A DNA stretch of 64,000 nt, from the NCBI GenBank assembly GCA_964445115.1, contig CAYUJU010000003.1, positions 1 through 64,000 of the forward strand, read 5' to 3'. Positions 25,133 through 33,249 of the stretch are shown one piece after another. The number at the start of each line of letters is the position of its first letter. Position 1 is the stretch's first letter. The notes beneath the pieces are model-generated. The model was given only the letters and a program-made list of their open reading frames with translations, did not search any database and was not told where the DNA came from. Position numbers and translations under genes: made by a program. This DNA is from CAIJXJ01 sp964445115 (lineage in GTDB: Bacteria; Pseudomonadota; Gammaproteobacteria; Burkholderiales; Methylophilaceae).

Positions 25133-26154
25133 GGTGCGGGCTCTGGGCGGTAGGGAATAGTTATATGGACACGGTACTGGTTGCCGGTGACCTTGGTGAC
25201 GATCTGGGCTTCGGCGTCGAAATGCAGCGCCAGCCGTTCGCGGATATTGCCCAGCGCCATCTTGTTGCCGTTATGGTGGTCACCCTCCAGGCGGTAGGGG
25301 TTGGTTAGCACCAGATGCACCTGGTCGCGGCTGCGGTACAGGTTGATGTGGATTTCCCCGCCCTCCTGAAACGGCTCGATGCCGTGATATACCGCGTTTT
25401 CGAGCAGCGGCTGCAGCACCAGCGGGGGGATCAGCGCGTCTTCCGGCATGTTGTCGATATGCCAGGAAAGCTGCAGTCGCTCGCCCAGGCGCAATTTTTC
25501 CAGTGAGAGATACTGTCGGCACAGTTCCAGTTCGTTCTTGAGCGGAACCAGTTGGCGATTGTCTGCCATCAGCACCCGGAACAGGTCGGCCATGTCTTCC
25601 AGCGCGGTTTCGGCGCGCTTGGGGTCGCTGCGAATCAGCGACAGCACCGCGTTCAGACTATTGAACAAAAAGTGCGGGCGGATGCGCGCCTGCAGGGCCT
25701 GCAACCGGGCTTCTGCGATGGCCGGTGAAAGCGAACGGCTGCGCAGGTTGAAATAGGCCAGCACCCCCAGCACCGCGGCCGAAGTCAGAAACCAGCTGCG
25801 TCCGAGGGAAACCGGCGCTTCCGTCCCGAACAGGTCGCCGCCGTAGTGTTGTACCGCGGCGCAGACCAGCAAGGTGACGAGCAGTACCCCGACAATGCCG
25901 AGCTTGTAGGGCGCGCGGGCCAGCAGGCGGTTCAGCAGGAACAGGCACAGCAAGCTGGTGAGCAGAATAGGCTGGATGGCCGCCGAGGTTTGCACCAGCA
26001 CCGGCAAGGCGCCGGTCAGCGAGTCGGAGCGAATGACGGCGGCCACCAGAGCCATGGCGTTGATCATCAATAGCACGCGCAATTGCACGCCCATGTTGCG
26101 AAAGTCCGGCAACGTGACGGGAATGCGGAGGTGGTTTTGCTTTATACTTGCCAT
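25129..26154 (-). CDS. algZ: LytS/YehU-type sensor histidine kinase (AlgZ/FimS-like)
   Basis: The 341-residue protein has about four membrane helices in residues 25-135, a histidine-kinase dimerisation segment with the phospho-acceptor in RIRPHFLFNSLNAV (H161), and a C-terminal ATPase domain with LQPLLENAVYHGI and GNIRERL. The N and G box residues look intact. The start at 26154 (MASIKQNH) avoids overlap with argH, which diverges 30 bp away. Together with the AlgR-like regulator it forms a two-component pair leading the hem operon, as in pseudomonads. Confidence 0.88.
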   Translation of the reverse strand: MASIKQNHLRIPVTLPDFRNMGVQLRVLLMINAMALVAAVIRSDSLTGALPVLVQTSAAIQPILLTSLLCLFLLNRLLARAPYKLGIVGVLLVTLLVCAAVQHYGGDLFGTEAPVSLGRSWFLTSAAVLGVLAYFNLRSRSLSPAIAEARLQALQARIRPHFLFNSLNAVLSLIRSDPKRAETALEDMADLFRVLMADNRQLVPLKNELELCRQYLSLEKLRLGERLQLSWHIDNMPEDALIPPLVLQPLLENAVYHGIEPFQEGGEIHINLYRSRDQVHLVLTNPYRLEGDHHNGNKMALGNIRERLALHFDAEAQIVTKVTGNQYRVHITIPYRPEPAP

Positions 26155-26184
26155 CCTGTCATTATTTGATAACCGGGTCGTACA

Positions 26185-27603
26185 ATGCAAGATAAATCAA
26201 AGGCTTGGTCAGGTCGTTTCAATGAGCCGGTGGCTGAACTGGTCAAACGCTACACTGCCTCGGTGGAATTCGATCAGCGCCTCGCCGAATTCGATATCCA
26301 GGGGTCGCTGGCCCACGCGCAGATGCTGGGCACACAGGGCATCATCAGTGCCGAGGACGTCGCGGCGATCCAGCGTGGCTTGGCCGAAATCCTCGACGAA
26401 ATCCGCGCCGGTACGTTCACATGGTCGCTCGACCTGGAAGACGTGCATCTCAATATCGAGAAGCGCCTGACGGACAAGGTGGGCGACGCAGGTAAGCGCT
26501 TGCACACCGGGCGTTCGCGCAACGATCAGGTGGCGACGGACGTGCGCCTGTGGCTGCGTTCCGTCATCGACGATGTGCTGGTACGTATCCGCAATCTTCA
26601 GGTTTCCCTGCTCGACCTCGCCGAACTGCATGCCGACACGGTCATGCCGGGCTTTACCCATCTGCAGGTAGCGCAGCCGGTGACGTTCGGCCATCATCTG
26701 CTGGCGTATTACGAGATGCTCAAGCGCGATGCCGGCCGCTTCGCGGACTGCCGTGCCCGCATGAACTACCTGCCGCTTGGGGCCGCCGCGCTGGCGGGTA
26801 CCAGCTACCCGATCGACCGCAAGGGCGTGGCGCATCTGCTGGAATTCAGCGGCGTGTGTGAAAATTCGCTGGATGCCGTGTCCGATCGCGATTTCGCTAT
26901 CGAATTCACGTCTGCCGCGGCCGTACTGATGACCCATTTGTCGCGCTTCTCCGAAGAGTTGATCCTGTGGTCCGGCCCGCGTTTCGGTTTCATCGACATT
27001 GCCGACCGTTTCTGCACCGGCTCGTCCATCATGCCGCAGAAAAAGAATCCGGATGTGCCAGAACTGGTGCGTGGCAAGACCGGGCGCGTCAACGGCCACC
27101 TGATGGCGCTGCTGACCCTGATGAAGTCGCAGCCGCTGGCTTACAACAAGGATAATCAGGAAGACAAGGAGGGCCTCTTCGATACTGCTGACACGCTGCT
27201 GGTGACGCTGGAAATCTACGCCGACATGCTGCGTCCGCCGGTGGTAGAAGACGGCAAGGTGGTCAAGGCCGGGTTCAAGGTCAACAAGGATGCCATGCGT
27301 CTCGCTGCGGCCGAAGGATTCGCCACTGCGACCGACCTGGCCGACTATCTGGTGAAGAAGGGCCTGCCCTTCCGCGACGCGCACGAGGCCGTGGCGCTGG
27401 CGGTGCGGAGTGCCGTGGACCGCAACTGCAACCTGGAGGACCTGAGTCTCGCCGAGTTGCAGGCGTTCTCGCCGCTGGTGGGCGACGACGTGTTCGAGGT
27501 GCTGACCTTGGAAGGCTCGCTCGCCAGCCGCAACCACATCGGCGGCACCGCGCCGGCGCAGGTGCGCCAAGCCATCGCCAGGGCGCGTCAGGCACTGGCT
27601 TGA
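26185..27603 (+). CDS. argH: argininosuccinate lyase
   Basis: ArgH splits argininosuccinate into arginine and fumarate, the last step of arginine synthesis. The 472-residue enzyme has the fumarase/aspartase superfamily signature GSSIMPQKKNPDVPEL (about residues 280-295), the early HTGRSRNDQVATD and the catalytic HLQVAQPVTFGHH region. It diverges from the algZ homologue with only 30 bp between starts, so its promoter must overlap algZ. Confidence 0.97.
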   Translation: MQDKSKAWSGRFNEPVAELVKRYTASVEFDQRLAEFDIQGSLAHAQMLGTQGIISAEDVAAIQRGLAEILDEIRAGTFTWSLDLEDVHLNIEKRLTDKVGDAGKRLHTGRSRNDQVATDVRLWLRSVIDDVLVRIRNLQVSLLDLAELHADTVMPGFTHLQVAQPVTFGHHLLAYYEMLKRDAGRFADCRARMNYLPLGAAALAGTSYPIDRKGVAHLLEFSGVCENSLDAVSDRDFAIEFTSAAAVLMTHLSRFSEELILWSGPRFGFIDIADRFCTGSSIMPQKKNPDVPELVRGKTGRVNGHLMALLTLMKSQPLAYNKDNQEDKEGLFDTADTLLVTLEIYADMLRPPVVEDGKVVKAGFKVNKDAMRLAAAEGFATATDLADYLVKKGLPFRDAHEAVALAVRSAVDRNCNLEDLSLAELQAFSPLVGDDVFEVLTLEGSLASRNHIGGTAPAQVRQAIARARQALA

Positions 27604-27607
27604 TGAA

Positions 27608-27638
27608 CAAGCGCTTCAGTTTCTAGCTGAAGCGCTTG
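27608..27638. repeat. 12-bp inverted repeat at the argH-yigZ junction
   Basis: CAAGCGCTTCAG (27608-27619) and CTGAAGCGCTTG (27627-27638) pair perfectly around a 7-nt loop. The right arm lies in the last codons of yigZ. The genes are convergent, so a terminator role is likely, but there is no run of Ts on either strand. Confidence 0.5.
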
Positions 27639-28183
27639 CGTAACCCTTCGACTTCGCTGGCTGGCAATTCGGCGATCACGGTGACGTGCTCGCCGAATTG
27701 TTTGTCCAGCAATCGCCCCCCCAGTTTCCCCAGTTCTCGCACGAAATAATCCAGCTTGGCGTAGTCCAGCCCCAGCCGGATTTGCTGCATTTCGACGTAA
27801 GGGCCGACCCGCGCAGCGTCCAGCGCCATCTTGGCGGTGTTGCCGTAGGCGCGCGCCAGCCCACCGGTGCCGAGGTTGATGCCGCCGTAATAGCGGATCA
27901 CCCCGACGCAGACGTTGACTAGATCACGGCCTTCCAGATGCTGCAGGATGGGTTTGCCGGCCGTGCCCGAGGGCTCACCCGCATCGTGGAAGCGTTGTAC
28001 CAATCCTTGCGGTGTTTTCACTCTGAAGGCGTAGGCGAGGTGGTGCGCATGCGCATGCTCTGTCGCCATGCGGCGCAACATCAGCCCGATCGAACGCTCG
28101 TCGCCGCAATATTCCGCCAAGGCGATGAAGCGCGATTTGTTGATGGTCTGGTCAGCTTGCCCGGGCTGGAGAATGCGCTGCAT
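27623..28183 (-). CDS. yigZ: YigZ/IMPACT family protein
   Basis: The 186-residue protein has the N-terminal UPF0029 domain (INKSRFIALAEYC, then HHLAYAF, the AGEPSGTAGKPIL signature, and GVIRYYGGINLGTGGLARAY) and a short C-terminal alpha/beta domain. Eukaryotic IMPACT regulates GCN2; the bacterial function is uncertain, with ribosome or nucleic-acid binding suggested. Its ATG directly abuts the stop codon of the upstream membrane-protein gene. Confidence 0.9.
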   Translation of the reverse strand: MQRILQPGQADQTINKSRFIALAEYCGDERSIGLMLRRMATEHAHAHHLAYAFRVKTPQGLVQRFHDAGEPSGTAGKPILQHLEGRDLVNVCVGVIRYYGGINLGTGGLARAYGNTAKMALDAARVGPYVEMQQIRLGLDYAKLDYFVRELGKLGGRLLDKQFGEHVTVIAELPASEVEGLRKRFS

Positions 28184-28717
28184 TCAACGTTGCCTTTCTC
28201 TTATGATTTCCGCAATCGGCAGCCCCTGATCGCGTTTGTTGCGCATCGGGGCCACGATTTGCTGTTCGAACCAGCCGATGAAGCGTTGACGCGCTTCGCT
28301 GCGCAGGGACAGGACGTAATCCCGCAGATGGGTTTCCGAAATCCCTAGGTGCGGGGTGCCGGGAATGATCAGATGTCGGTTGCCGCGTTGCAGGCGCAGG
28401 CGATCGATGTCATCGAGCGGTTGCCCCAGTGCCTGGTGCAGGTCGTCCGACACGATCCAGATCAGTTCGGCAGCGTAGAAGATGCGTACAGGCGTTTTGC
28501 CGAAAGCATAGTAAGTCCCGTTGAGCGCCTTGAGCGCGCGGCGCTTCTGGGCTTGGAACAACCAGGGGATGAAATCCATGAGCGCAGGTGTGATGAACAC
28601 GATGCCCCAGAAGGCGGCGATCATCGGCAAGGCGACCTCGCGCATGGCGTGCCAGGCGAAGGTACTCAAGGCAAGACTCACCACGAACAGGAGCAGGTAT
28701 TTTTCCAGCAGCCTCAT
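28184..28717 (-). CDS. uncharacterised membrane-anchored protein
   Basis: I do not recognise a named family. The 177-residue protein has two N-terminal hydrophobic segments (about residues 7-25 and 29-52), then a basic, soluble C-terminal region of about 120 residues (QRGNRHLIIPGTPHL and RFIGWFEQQIVAPMRNKR). No catalytic motif is evident. It overlaps hemW by 4 bp and abuts yigZ, so it is cotranscribed with them. It looks like a real conserved gene because spacing and coding character match its neighbours. Confidence 0.75.
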   Translation of the reverse strand: MRLLEKYLLLFVVSLALSTFAWHAMREVALPMIAAFWGIVFITPALMDFIPWLFQAQKRRALKALNGTYYAFGKTPVRIFYAAELIWIVSDDLHQALGQPLDDIDRLRLQRGNRHLIIPGTPHLGISETHLRDYVLSLRSEARQRFIGWFEQQIVAPMRNKRDQGLPIAEIIRERQR

Positions 28718-29862
28718 GTCAGGAACAGTTGCAGCAGCTCGTTGAGGAAGCGCTGCCCGTGCAAGGTGGGCGCGATCTGCTCCGGGGTCTGGGAGAGCAG
28801 GCCTTTGGCGATGGCTACATCCAGGCTGGGCTGCAGGGTCGAGAGCGGCAGCCCGGTACGTGATTCGAACAGGGCAGATTCGATGCCCCCGGTCAGGCGT
28901 AGAGCGTTCATCATGAATTCGAAGCCGAGATCCTCTTGTGTGAGCGTGCGCTCGCCTTCGATATGGCTGCGGTCGGCAATACCTTTGAGATAGGCGGCTG
29001 GGTGTTTGGTACGTGCCTGGCGCACGATGCGGTCGGGCAGGGTCAGTTTGCTGTGCGCACCGGCGCCGATGCCGAGGTAGTCACCGAACTCCCAGTAGTT
29101 GCGGTTGTGGCGGCACTGCTTGCCCGGACGCGCGAAGGCCGAGGTTTCGTAATGCTGGTAGACGTTTTCCCCCAGCGCAGCCTCAATCGCTTCCTGCATG
29201 GCGGCGCTGGTGTCGTCATCGGGCAGCGGCGGTGGAGCGTGGTGAAAGGCGGTGTTGGGCTCCAGCGTGAGGTGATAAGCCGAAATGTGCGTGGGTGCGT
29301 AGCTGATCGCAGTGCCAATATCCTGCAACGCCTGCTCCATGGACTGATGCGGTAGTGCATACATCAGGTCGAGGTTGACGTTGCCGATGGTGTCCAGCGC
29401 CAGTTCGACCGCGCGCCGTGCTTCGGCGGCATCGTGGATGCGGCCGAGCGCCTTGAGGTGGGCATCGTTGAAGCTCTGGATGCCCAGCGACAGGCGGTTG
29501 ATCCCCGCTTCCCTGAAAGCGGCGAAGCGCCCGGCCTCGACCGTGCCCGGGTTGGCTTCCAGCGTGATTTCGACATTGGCCGCCAGCGGCAACCGCATAC
29601 GGATGCGGGCCATCAGGTCGGCCAGCACGTCGGGGTCCATCAGGCTGGGTGTACCGCCACCGAAGAAAATGCTCTGCACGCGTTTGCCCCACACCAGTGG
29701 CAATGCCCCCTCCAGATCGGCAATCAGGGCATCGGCGTAGGACTGGTCAGGGGTCTGCTGGCGTGCTTCGTGCGAGTTGAAGTCGCAGTACGGGCATTTG
29801 CGCACGCACCACGGATAGTGGATGTACAGGCTGAGCGGCGGCGGAAAAGGCGCGGTGATCAT
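28714..29862 (-). CDS. hemW: radical SAM haem chaperone HemW (coproporphyrinogen III oxidase-like)
   Basis: The 382-residue protein has the radical SAM cluster motif in PWCVRKCPYCDF (Cys 19, 23, 26), FFGGGTPSLM, and the C-terminal HemN-like domain (GFEFMMNALRLTGGI). The cluster motif lacks the additional cysteine expected in true HemN (CXXXCXXCXC), which supports HemW, a haem-binding chaperone, rather than coproporphyrinogen dehydrogenase. It follows rdgB across a 63-bp gap that holds a parS-like palindrome. Confidence 0.9.
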   Translation of the reverse strand: MITAPFPPPLSLYIHYPWCVRKCPYCDFNSHEARQQTPDQSYADALIADLEGALPLVWGKRVQSIFFGGGTPSLMDPDVLADLMARIRMRLPLAANVEITLEANPGTVEAGRFAAFREAGINRLSLGIQSFNDAHLKALGRIHDAAEARRAVELALDTIGNVNLDLMYALPHQSMEQALQDIGTAISYAPTHISAYHLTLEPNTAFHHAPPPLPDDDTSAAMQEAIEAALGENVYQHYETSAFARPGKQCRHNRNYWEFGDYLGIGAGAHSKLTLPDRIVRQARTKHPAAYLKGIADRSHIEGERTLTQEDLGFEFMMNALRLTGGIESALFESRTGLPLSTLQPSLDVAIAKGLLSQTPEQIAPTLHGQRFLNELLQLFLT

Positions 29863-29889
29863 GGTCGGCAGTGGCCCAAAGTCTTTACA

Positions 29890-29905
29890 CGTTCCACGTG
29901 AAACA
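29890..29905. promoter_or_regulatory. parS: parS-like palindrome between rdgB and hemW
   Basis: CGTTCCACGTGAAACA matches the parS consensus TGTTNCACGTGAAACA at every defined base except the first. It lies in a non-coding gap 24 kb to the right of oriC, a distance within the usual range for secondary parS sites. Binding by ParB is inferred. Confidence 0.65.
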
Positions 29906-29925
29906 GCCTGTCAGCCAGCAACGCC

Positions 29926-30513
29926 TCATTCCCTGCGCAGGCGCTCGACCAGCGCCCGCAGGGCCTGGCCGCGGTGGCTGACGCGGTTTTTGTCTTCCGT
30001 GGAAATCTCCGCCACGGTCTGGTTCAGCGTGGTGTCCAGGAACAGCGGATCGTAGCCAAAGCCGCCCTCGCCGCGCGGCGTTTCCAGAATGACGCCATGC
30101 CACTGGCCCTCTGCGATGATGGGTTGCGGGTCATCTGCGTGCCGCACCAGTACCAGCGCGCAGTGATAATGCGCAAGGCGGTCAGCGATGCCCTGCATGG
30201 CAGCCAGCAGCTTCTCGTTGTTGCGGGCGTCTGACCGTGGTTCGCCGGCATAAATCGCGGAAATTACACCGGGAGCGCCCCCCAGGGCGTGCACGCAAAT
30301 GCCGGAATCGTCGGCGAGCGCCGGCAACCCGGTCAGGCGCGATGCATGTCTGGCCTTGGCGAGTGCGTTTTCAATGAAGGTGACATGGGGCTCGGCCGCT
30401 TCCGGGACGTTGAACGCAGATTGCGACACAGCCTCGATGCCCAGTGGCTGGAGCAGCGTGCTGATTTCATGGAGCTTGTGGGCGTTGCCGGTGGCGATGA
30501 CCAGTTTCTGCAT
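29926..30513 (-). CDS. rdgB: XTP/dITP diphosphatase (RdgB/HAM1)
   Basis: The enzyme hydrolyses non-canonical purine triphosphates (dITP, XTP) to keep them out of DNA and RNA. The 195-residue protein starts MQKLVIATGNAHKLHEI and has the HAM1 signature parts ENALAKARHAS, LADDSGICV, GAPGVISAIYAGE, GFGYDPLFLD and SHRGQALRAL. It lies 2 bp downstream of rph, the frequent rph-rdgB-hemW order. Confidence 0.96.
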   Translation of the reverse strand: MQKLVIATGNAHKLHEISTLLQPLGIEAVSQSAFNVPEAAEPHVTFIENALAKARHASRLTGLPALADDSGICVHALGGAPGVISAIYAGEPRSDARNNEKLLAAMQGIADRLAHYHCALVLVRHADDPQPIIAEGQWHGVILETPRGEGGFGYDPLFLDTTLNQTVAEISTEDKNRVSHRGQALRALVERLRRE

Positions 30514-30515
30514 GG

Positions 30516-31232
30516 TTACAGCCCCAGCACGGCTTTCTGCTTCTGGATCAGTTGCGCGATGCCGGCCTGCGCCAGATCGAGCATGGCGTTCATCTCGTCG
30601 CGCCTGAACGGCGTGCCTTCTGCTGTGCCCTGAATCTCGACAAAGCCGCCGCTGCCGGTCATGACCACGTTCATGTCGGTATCGCAGCCAGAGTCTTCGA
30701 TGTAGTCCAGATCCAGTACCGGCGTGCCTTCGTATACGCCGACGGAAATCGCCGCGACGAAGTCGCGCAGCGGGGATTCCGTGATCAATTGTTTGTCCAG
30801 CAGCGTGCCGATGGCGTCGTGCAGGGCCACGTAGGCACCGGTAATGCTGGCGGTGCGGGTACCGCCGTCGGCCTGGATCACATCGCAGTCGATCTGGATG
30901 GTGCGCTCGCCCAGCTTGTCGAGATCGATGATCGCACGCAGGCTGCGGCCGATCAGGCGCTGGATTTCCTGGGTGCGGCCCGACTGCTTGCCTCGGGCCG
31001 CCTCGCGGTCCATGCGGCTGCCCGTGGAGCGTGGAAGCATGCCGTACTCGGCCGTGACCCAGCCTTGGTTCTTGCCGCGCAGGAACGGCGGCACTTTTTC
31101 GTCAATACTTGCGGTACACAGCACGTGGGTGTCGCCGAACTTCACCAGTACTGAGCCTTCGGCGTGCTTGGTGTAATGACGGAGGATTTCGACCTGGCGG
31201 AGCTCGCCGGGGGCGCGTTGACTGGGGCGCAT
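30516..31232 (-). CDS. rph: ribonuclease PH
   Basis: RNase PH is a phosphorolytic 3'-5' exoribonuclease that trims tRNA precursors. The 238-residue enzyme has the full-length PNPase/PH fold: MRPSQRAPGELRQVEI, GWVTAEYGMLPRSTGSR, the RTQEIQRLIGRSLRA phosphate region, DCDVIQADGGTRTASITGA and DLDYIEDSGCDTDMNVV. It is intact at the C-terminus, unlike the frameshifted K-12 gene. It lies 58 bp downstream of the PP2C gene. Confidence 0.97.
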   Translation of the reverse strand: MRPSQRAPGELRQVEILRHYTKHAEGSVLVKFGDTHVLCTASIDEKVPPFLRGKNQGWVTAEYGMLPRSTGSRMDREAARGKQSGRTQEIQRLIGRSLRAIIDLDKLGERTIQIDCDVIQADGGTRTASITGAYVALHDAIGTLLDKQLITESPLRDFVAAISVGVYEGTPVLDLDYIEDSGCDTDMNVVMTGSGGFVEIQGTAEGTPFRRDEMNAMLDLAQAGIAQLIQKQKAVLGL

Positions 31233-31290
31233 GGGTGTTGTCTCGTAGATTGGGTAAGCGGGAATTATACCCCGCCCGCTCCACGCCTGA

Positions 31291-32214
31291 TTATTTGGGG
31301 GCTTTTCTCAGGGCGGCCTGGATCTCGGCGATCGCGCCTTCGATTTCGTCTTCGCTGAGATCGATTTCGGTTGGGGTGGGCTCTTCAGAAGGTTCTTCCG
31401 AATGGCGGGGATTCATCACGATGGTGGTGACGGAGTCCAGCGGCATCAGCGCCGTGGAAACGGTTGCCCGTGACACTACGCCGCCCCAGTTGAAGGCGAT
31501 GGCGCTCATGTTGTCACTACGTGCATCGGCGCGCGATTCGGCCAGGTCCAGCAGCGCGGTGACGCTGGTGTTGACGGTGTCGGAGGACAGGACGTCCGCC
31601 ATTTTTTCGTCGCCCACCAGCGACCAGACCCCGTCGCTGCACAGCATGATGGTGTCTCCGTCCGCGAGGTCTGGCCGTTGCTGCAGTTCCACTTTGGGTG
31701 GAATGTCGCCGCCGAGGCAGTTGTAGATCTTGTTGCGTTCCGGGTGCATGCCCATCTGGCCAAAGTTGAGCAGTCCCCGGCGGAACATGAGTTGGACCTT
31801 GGAGTGGTCTTCGGTGCAAAACAGCACTTTGCCTGCACGGATGTGATACAGGCGCGAATCCCCGACGTGCGCGATGAACAGGGTATCGTTTTGCGCCACG
31901 ACGGCGACGATGGTGGTGCGGGGATTGTCCACCATGTTGTGGGCGATGACGTGATTCTGGATCGCTTGGTGCGCGCGCAGGATGCTGTCCTTGAGGAACT
32001 GCGCCGGGCTGGCCAGACTGGGCAGTGCCATGCGCTGGAACGCCTCCGTCAGGGTCTTGACGGCGATCTGCGCCGCCACATCGCCGTTTTGGTGTCCACC
32101 CATGCCGTCTGCCAGGACGGCGAGCAACGCCTCCCGGCTGTAGGAATAAGCGATCTTGTCCTGGTTGTAACGCCTCGGCCCCTGACGGGTGCCCTGGAAT
32201 ATCGTGAACTTCAT
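31291..32214 (-). CDS. PP2C-family protein serine/threonine phosphatase
   Basis: The 307-residue protein has the PP2C metal-binding motifs: RRYNQDKIA (about residues 14-22), LADGMGGHQNGDVAA (about 35-49), HVGDSRLYHI and MLCSDGVWSLVGDEK. An acidic tail of about 60 residues follows (EEPSEEPTPTEIDLSEDE). It overlaps the kinase gene by 4 bp, so the two are a coupled phosphatase/kinase pair. It most likely reverses phosphorylation by that kinase; the substrates are unknown. Confidence 0.9.
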   Translation of the reverse strand: MKFTIFQGTRQGPRRYNQDKIAYSYSREALLAVLADGMGGHQNGDVAAQIAVKTLTEAFQRMALPSLASPAQFLKDSILRAHQAIQNHVIAHNMVDNPRTTIVAVVAQNDTLFIAHVGDSRLYHIRAGKVLFCTEDHSKVQLMFRRGLLNFGQMGMHPERNKIYNCLGGDIPPKVELQQRPDLADGDTIMLCSDGVWSLVGDEKMADVLSSDTVNTSVTALLDLAESRADARSDNMSAIAFNWGGVVSRATVSTALMPLDSVTTIVMNPRHSEEPSEEPTPTEIDLSEDEIEGAIAEIQAALRKAPK

Positions 32215-33173
32215 GAGCGAAGGAGTTTTCTTCTGATCTTATGCAACAACGTTTCCTCTGCCGGCGGCTTTTCCATCAACGCCTTTTGCAGGGTAAAGAC
32301 GCTTTGAGGACGCTGCAAGGGGTCAAGCTTCATGCACCAGTCGATGATCTCGAGCAGGTGGCGGGAATACACACCCTTGCCCAGCTGTACGGCTGGCACC
32401 AGTTTGTCGTGAGCAGCGCGCACGTCTGCCGCGGGCGGCGAGGCGCGCACCAGGCAGGCATACATCGAGGCCCCCACGCTGTAAATATCGCTCCAGGGGC
32501 CCAGCAGCTTGCGGTCTGTGTACTGCTCCGGCGAGGCGAAGCCGGGTGTAAAGCTGAGCGGCAACTTGTTTTGCGCATCCAAGGTTTGCCTGGCCGAGCC
32601 AAAGTCGAGCAGCACGGGGGAACCGTCCATGCGGATATAGATATTGGCCGGCTTGATGTCCAGGTGCAGCAGCTTGCTGGCGTGAACTTCGCGCAGGCCG
32701 CTGAGCAACTCGCTGAACAGGCGTCGGACGAAAGCTTCCTTGGCCGGCTCCGTGTGCGACTGAATGTATTCCTGCAGGGACTTGCCGCGCTCGTATTGCA
32801 TCACCATGTAGACGGTGTCGTTGGCGCGGAAGAAATTGAGCACGCGGATGATGTTGTTGTGGTGAATACTGGCCAGCGCGCGACCTTCCTCAAAGAAGGA
32901 CTTCAGCCCCTGGCGGAAATTCATCACGCTCTCTGGGGACTTGGCCTCCACCTTGTCACCTTCGCTGCGGATGGCCAGGGCCGCCGGCAGGTACTCCTTG
33001 ATTGCCACGCGCTTGCCGGTTTCATCCCACGCCAGGTAGACGAAGCTGAACCCGCCCGCGCTCAGGACTTTGACGATCTTGTACCCCTGAAGCTTGTAGC
33101 CTTCAGGCAGGGCGTGGTTTTGTGATTCCTGCGTCATGGATAAATCGGTCGTCAAGTCATCTGCTAGGGCCAA
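32211..33173 (-). CDS. Hanks-type serine/threonine protein kinase
   Basis: The 320-residue protein has one kinase domain: glycine loop LSAGGFSFVYLA, ATP lysine in VAIKEYL, catalytic loop HLDIKPANIYI (HLD in place of HRD), DFGSAR, and an activation segment with FTPGFASPEQY. There is no membrane helix or PASTA domain, so it is cytosolic. It ends in a basic amphipathic tail (LHKIRRKLLRS). A start 12 codons downstream (33137) is equally plausible. The catalytic residues suggest an active enzyme; the signal and targets are unknown. Confidence 0.88.
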   Translation of the reverse strand: MALADDLTTDLSMTQESQNHALPEGYKLQGYKIVKVLSAGGFSFVYLAWDETGKRVAIKEYLPAALAIRSEGDKVEAKSPESVMNFRQGLKSFFEEGRALASIHHNNIIRVLNFFRANDTVYMVMQYERGKSLQEYIQSHTEPAKEAFVRRLFSELLSGLREVHASKLLHLDIKPANIYIRMDGSPVLLDFGSARQTLDAQNKLPLSFTPGFASPEQYTDRKLLGPWSDIYSVGASMYACLVRASPPAADVRAAHDKLVPAVQLGKGVYSRHLLEIIDWCMKLDPLQRPQSVFTLQKALMEKPPAEETLLHKIRRKLLRS

Positions 33174-33249
33174 AGACCTATTCTGTCATGAACCCCGCTG
33201 CTTTTGATACCATGCAGGGAATTTTGCGTCATTTAAAGGGATAAGCGGC

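Noticed and set aside
27608..27638. Strong terminator between argH and yigZ
   Set aside because: The stem is good but has no T tract and one arm is coding sequence; kept only as an inverted repeat.
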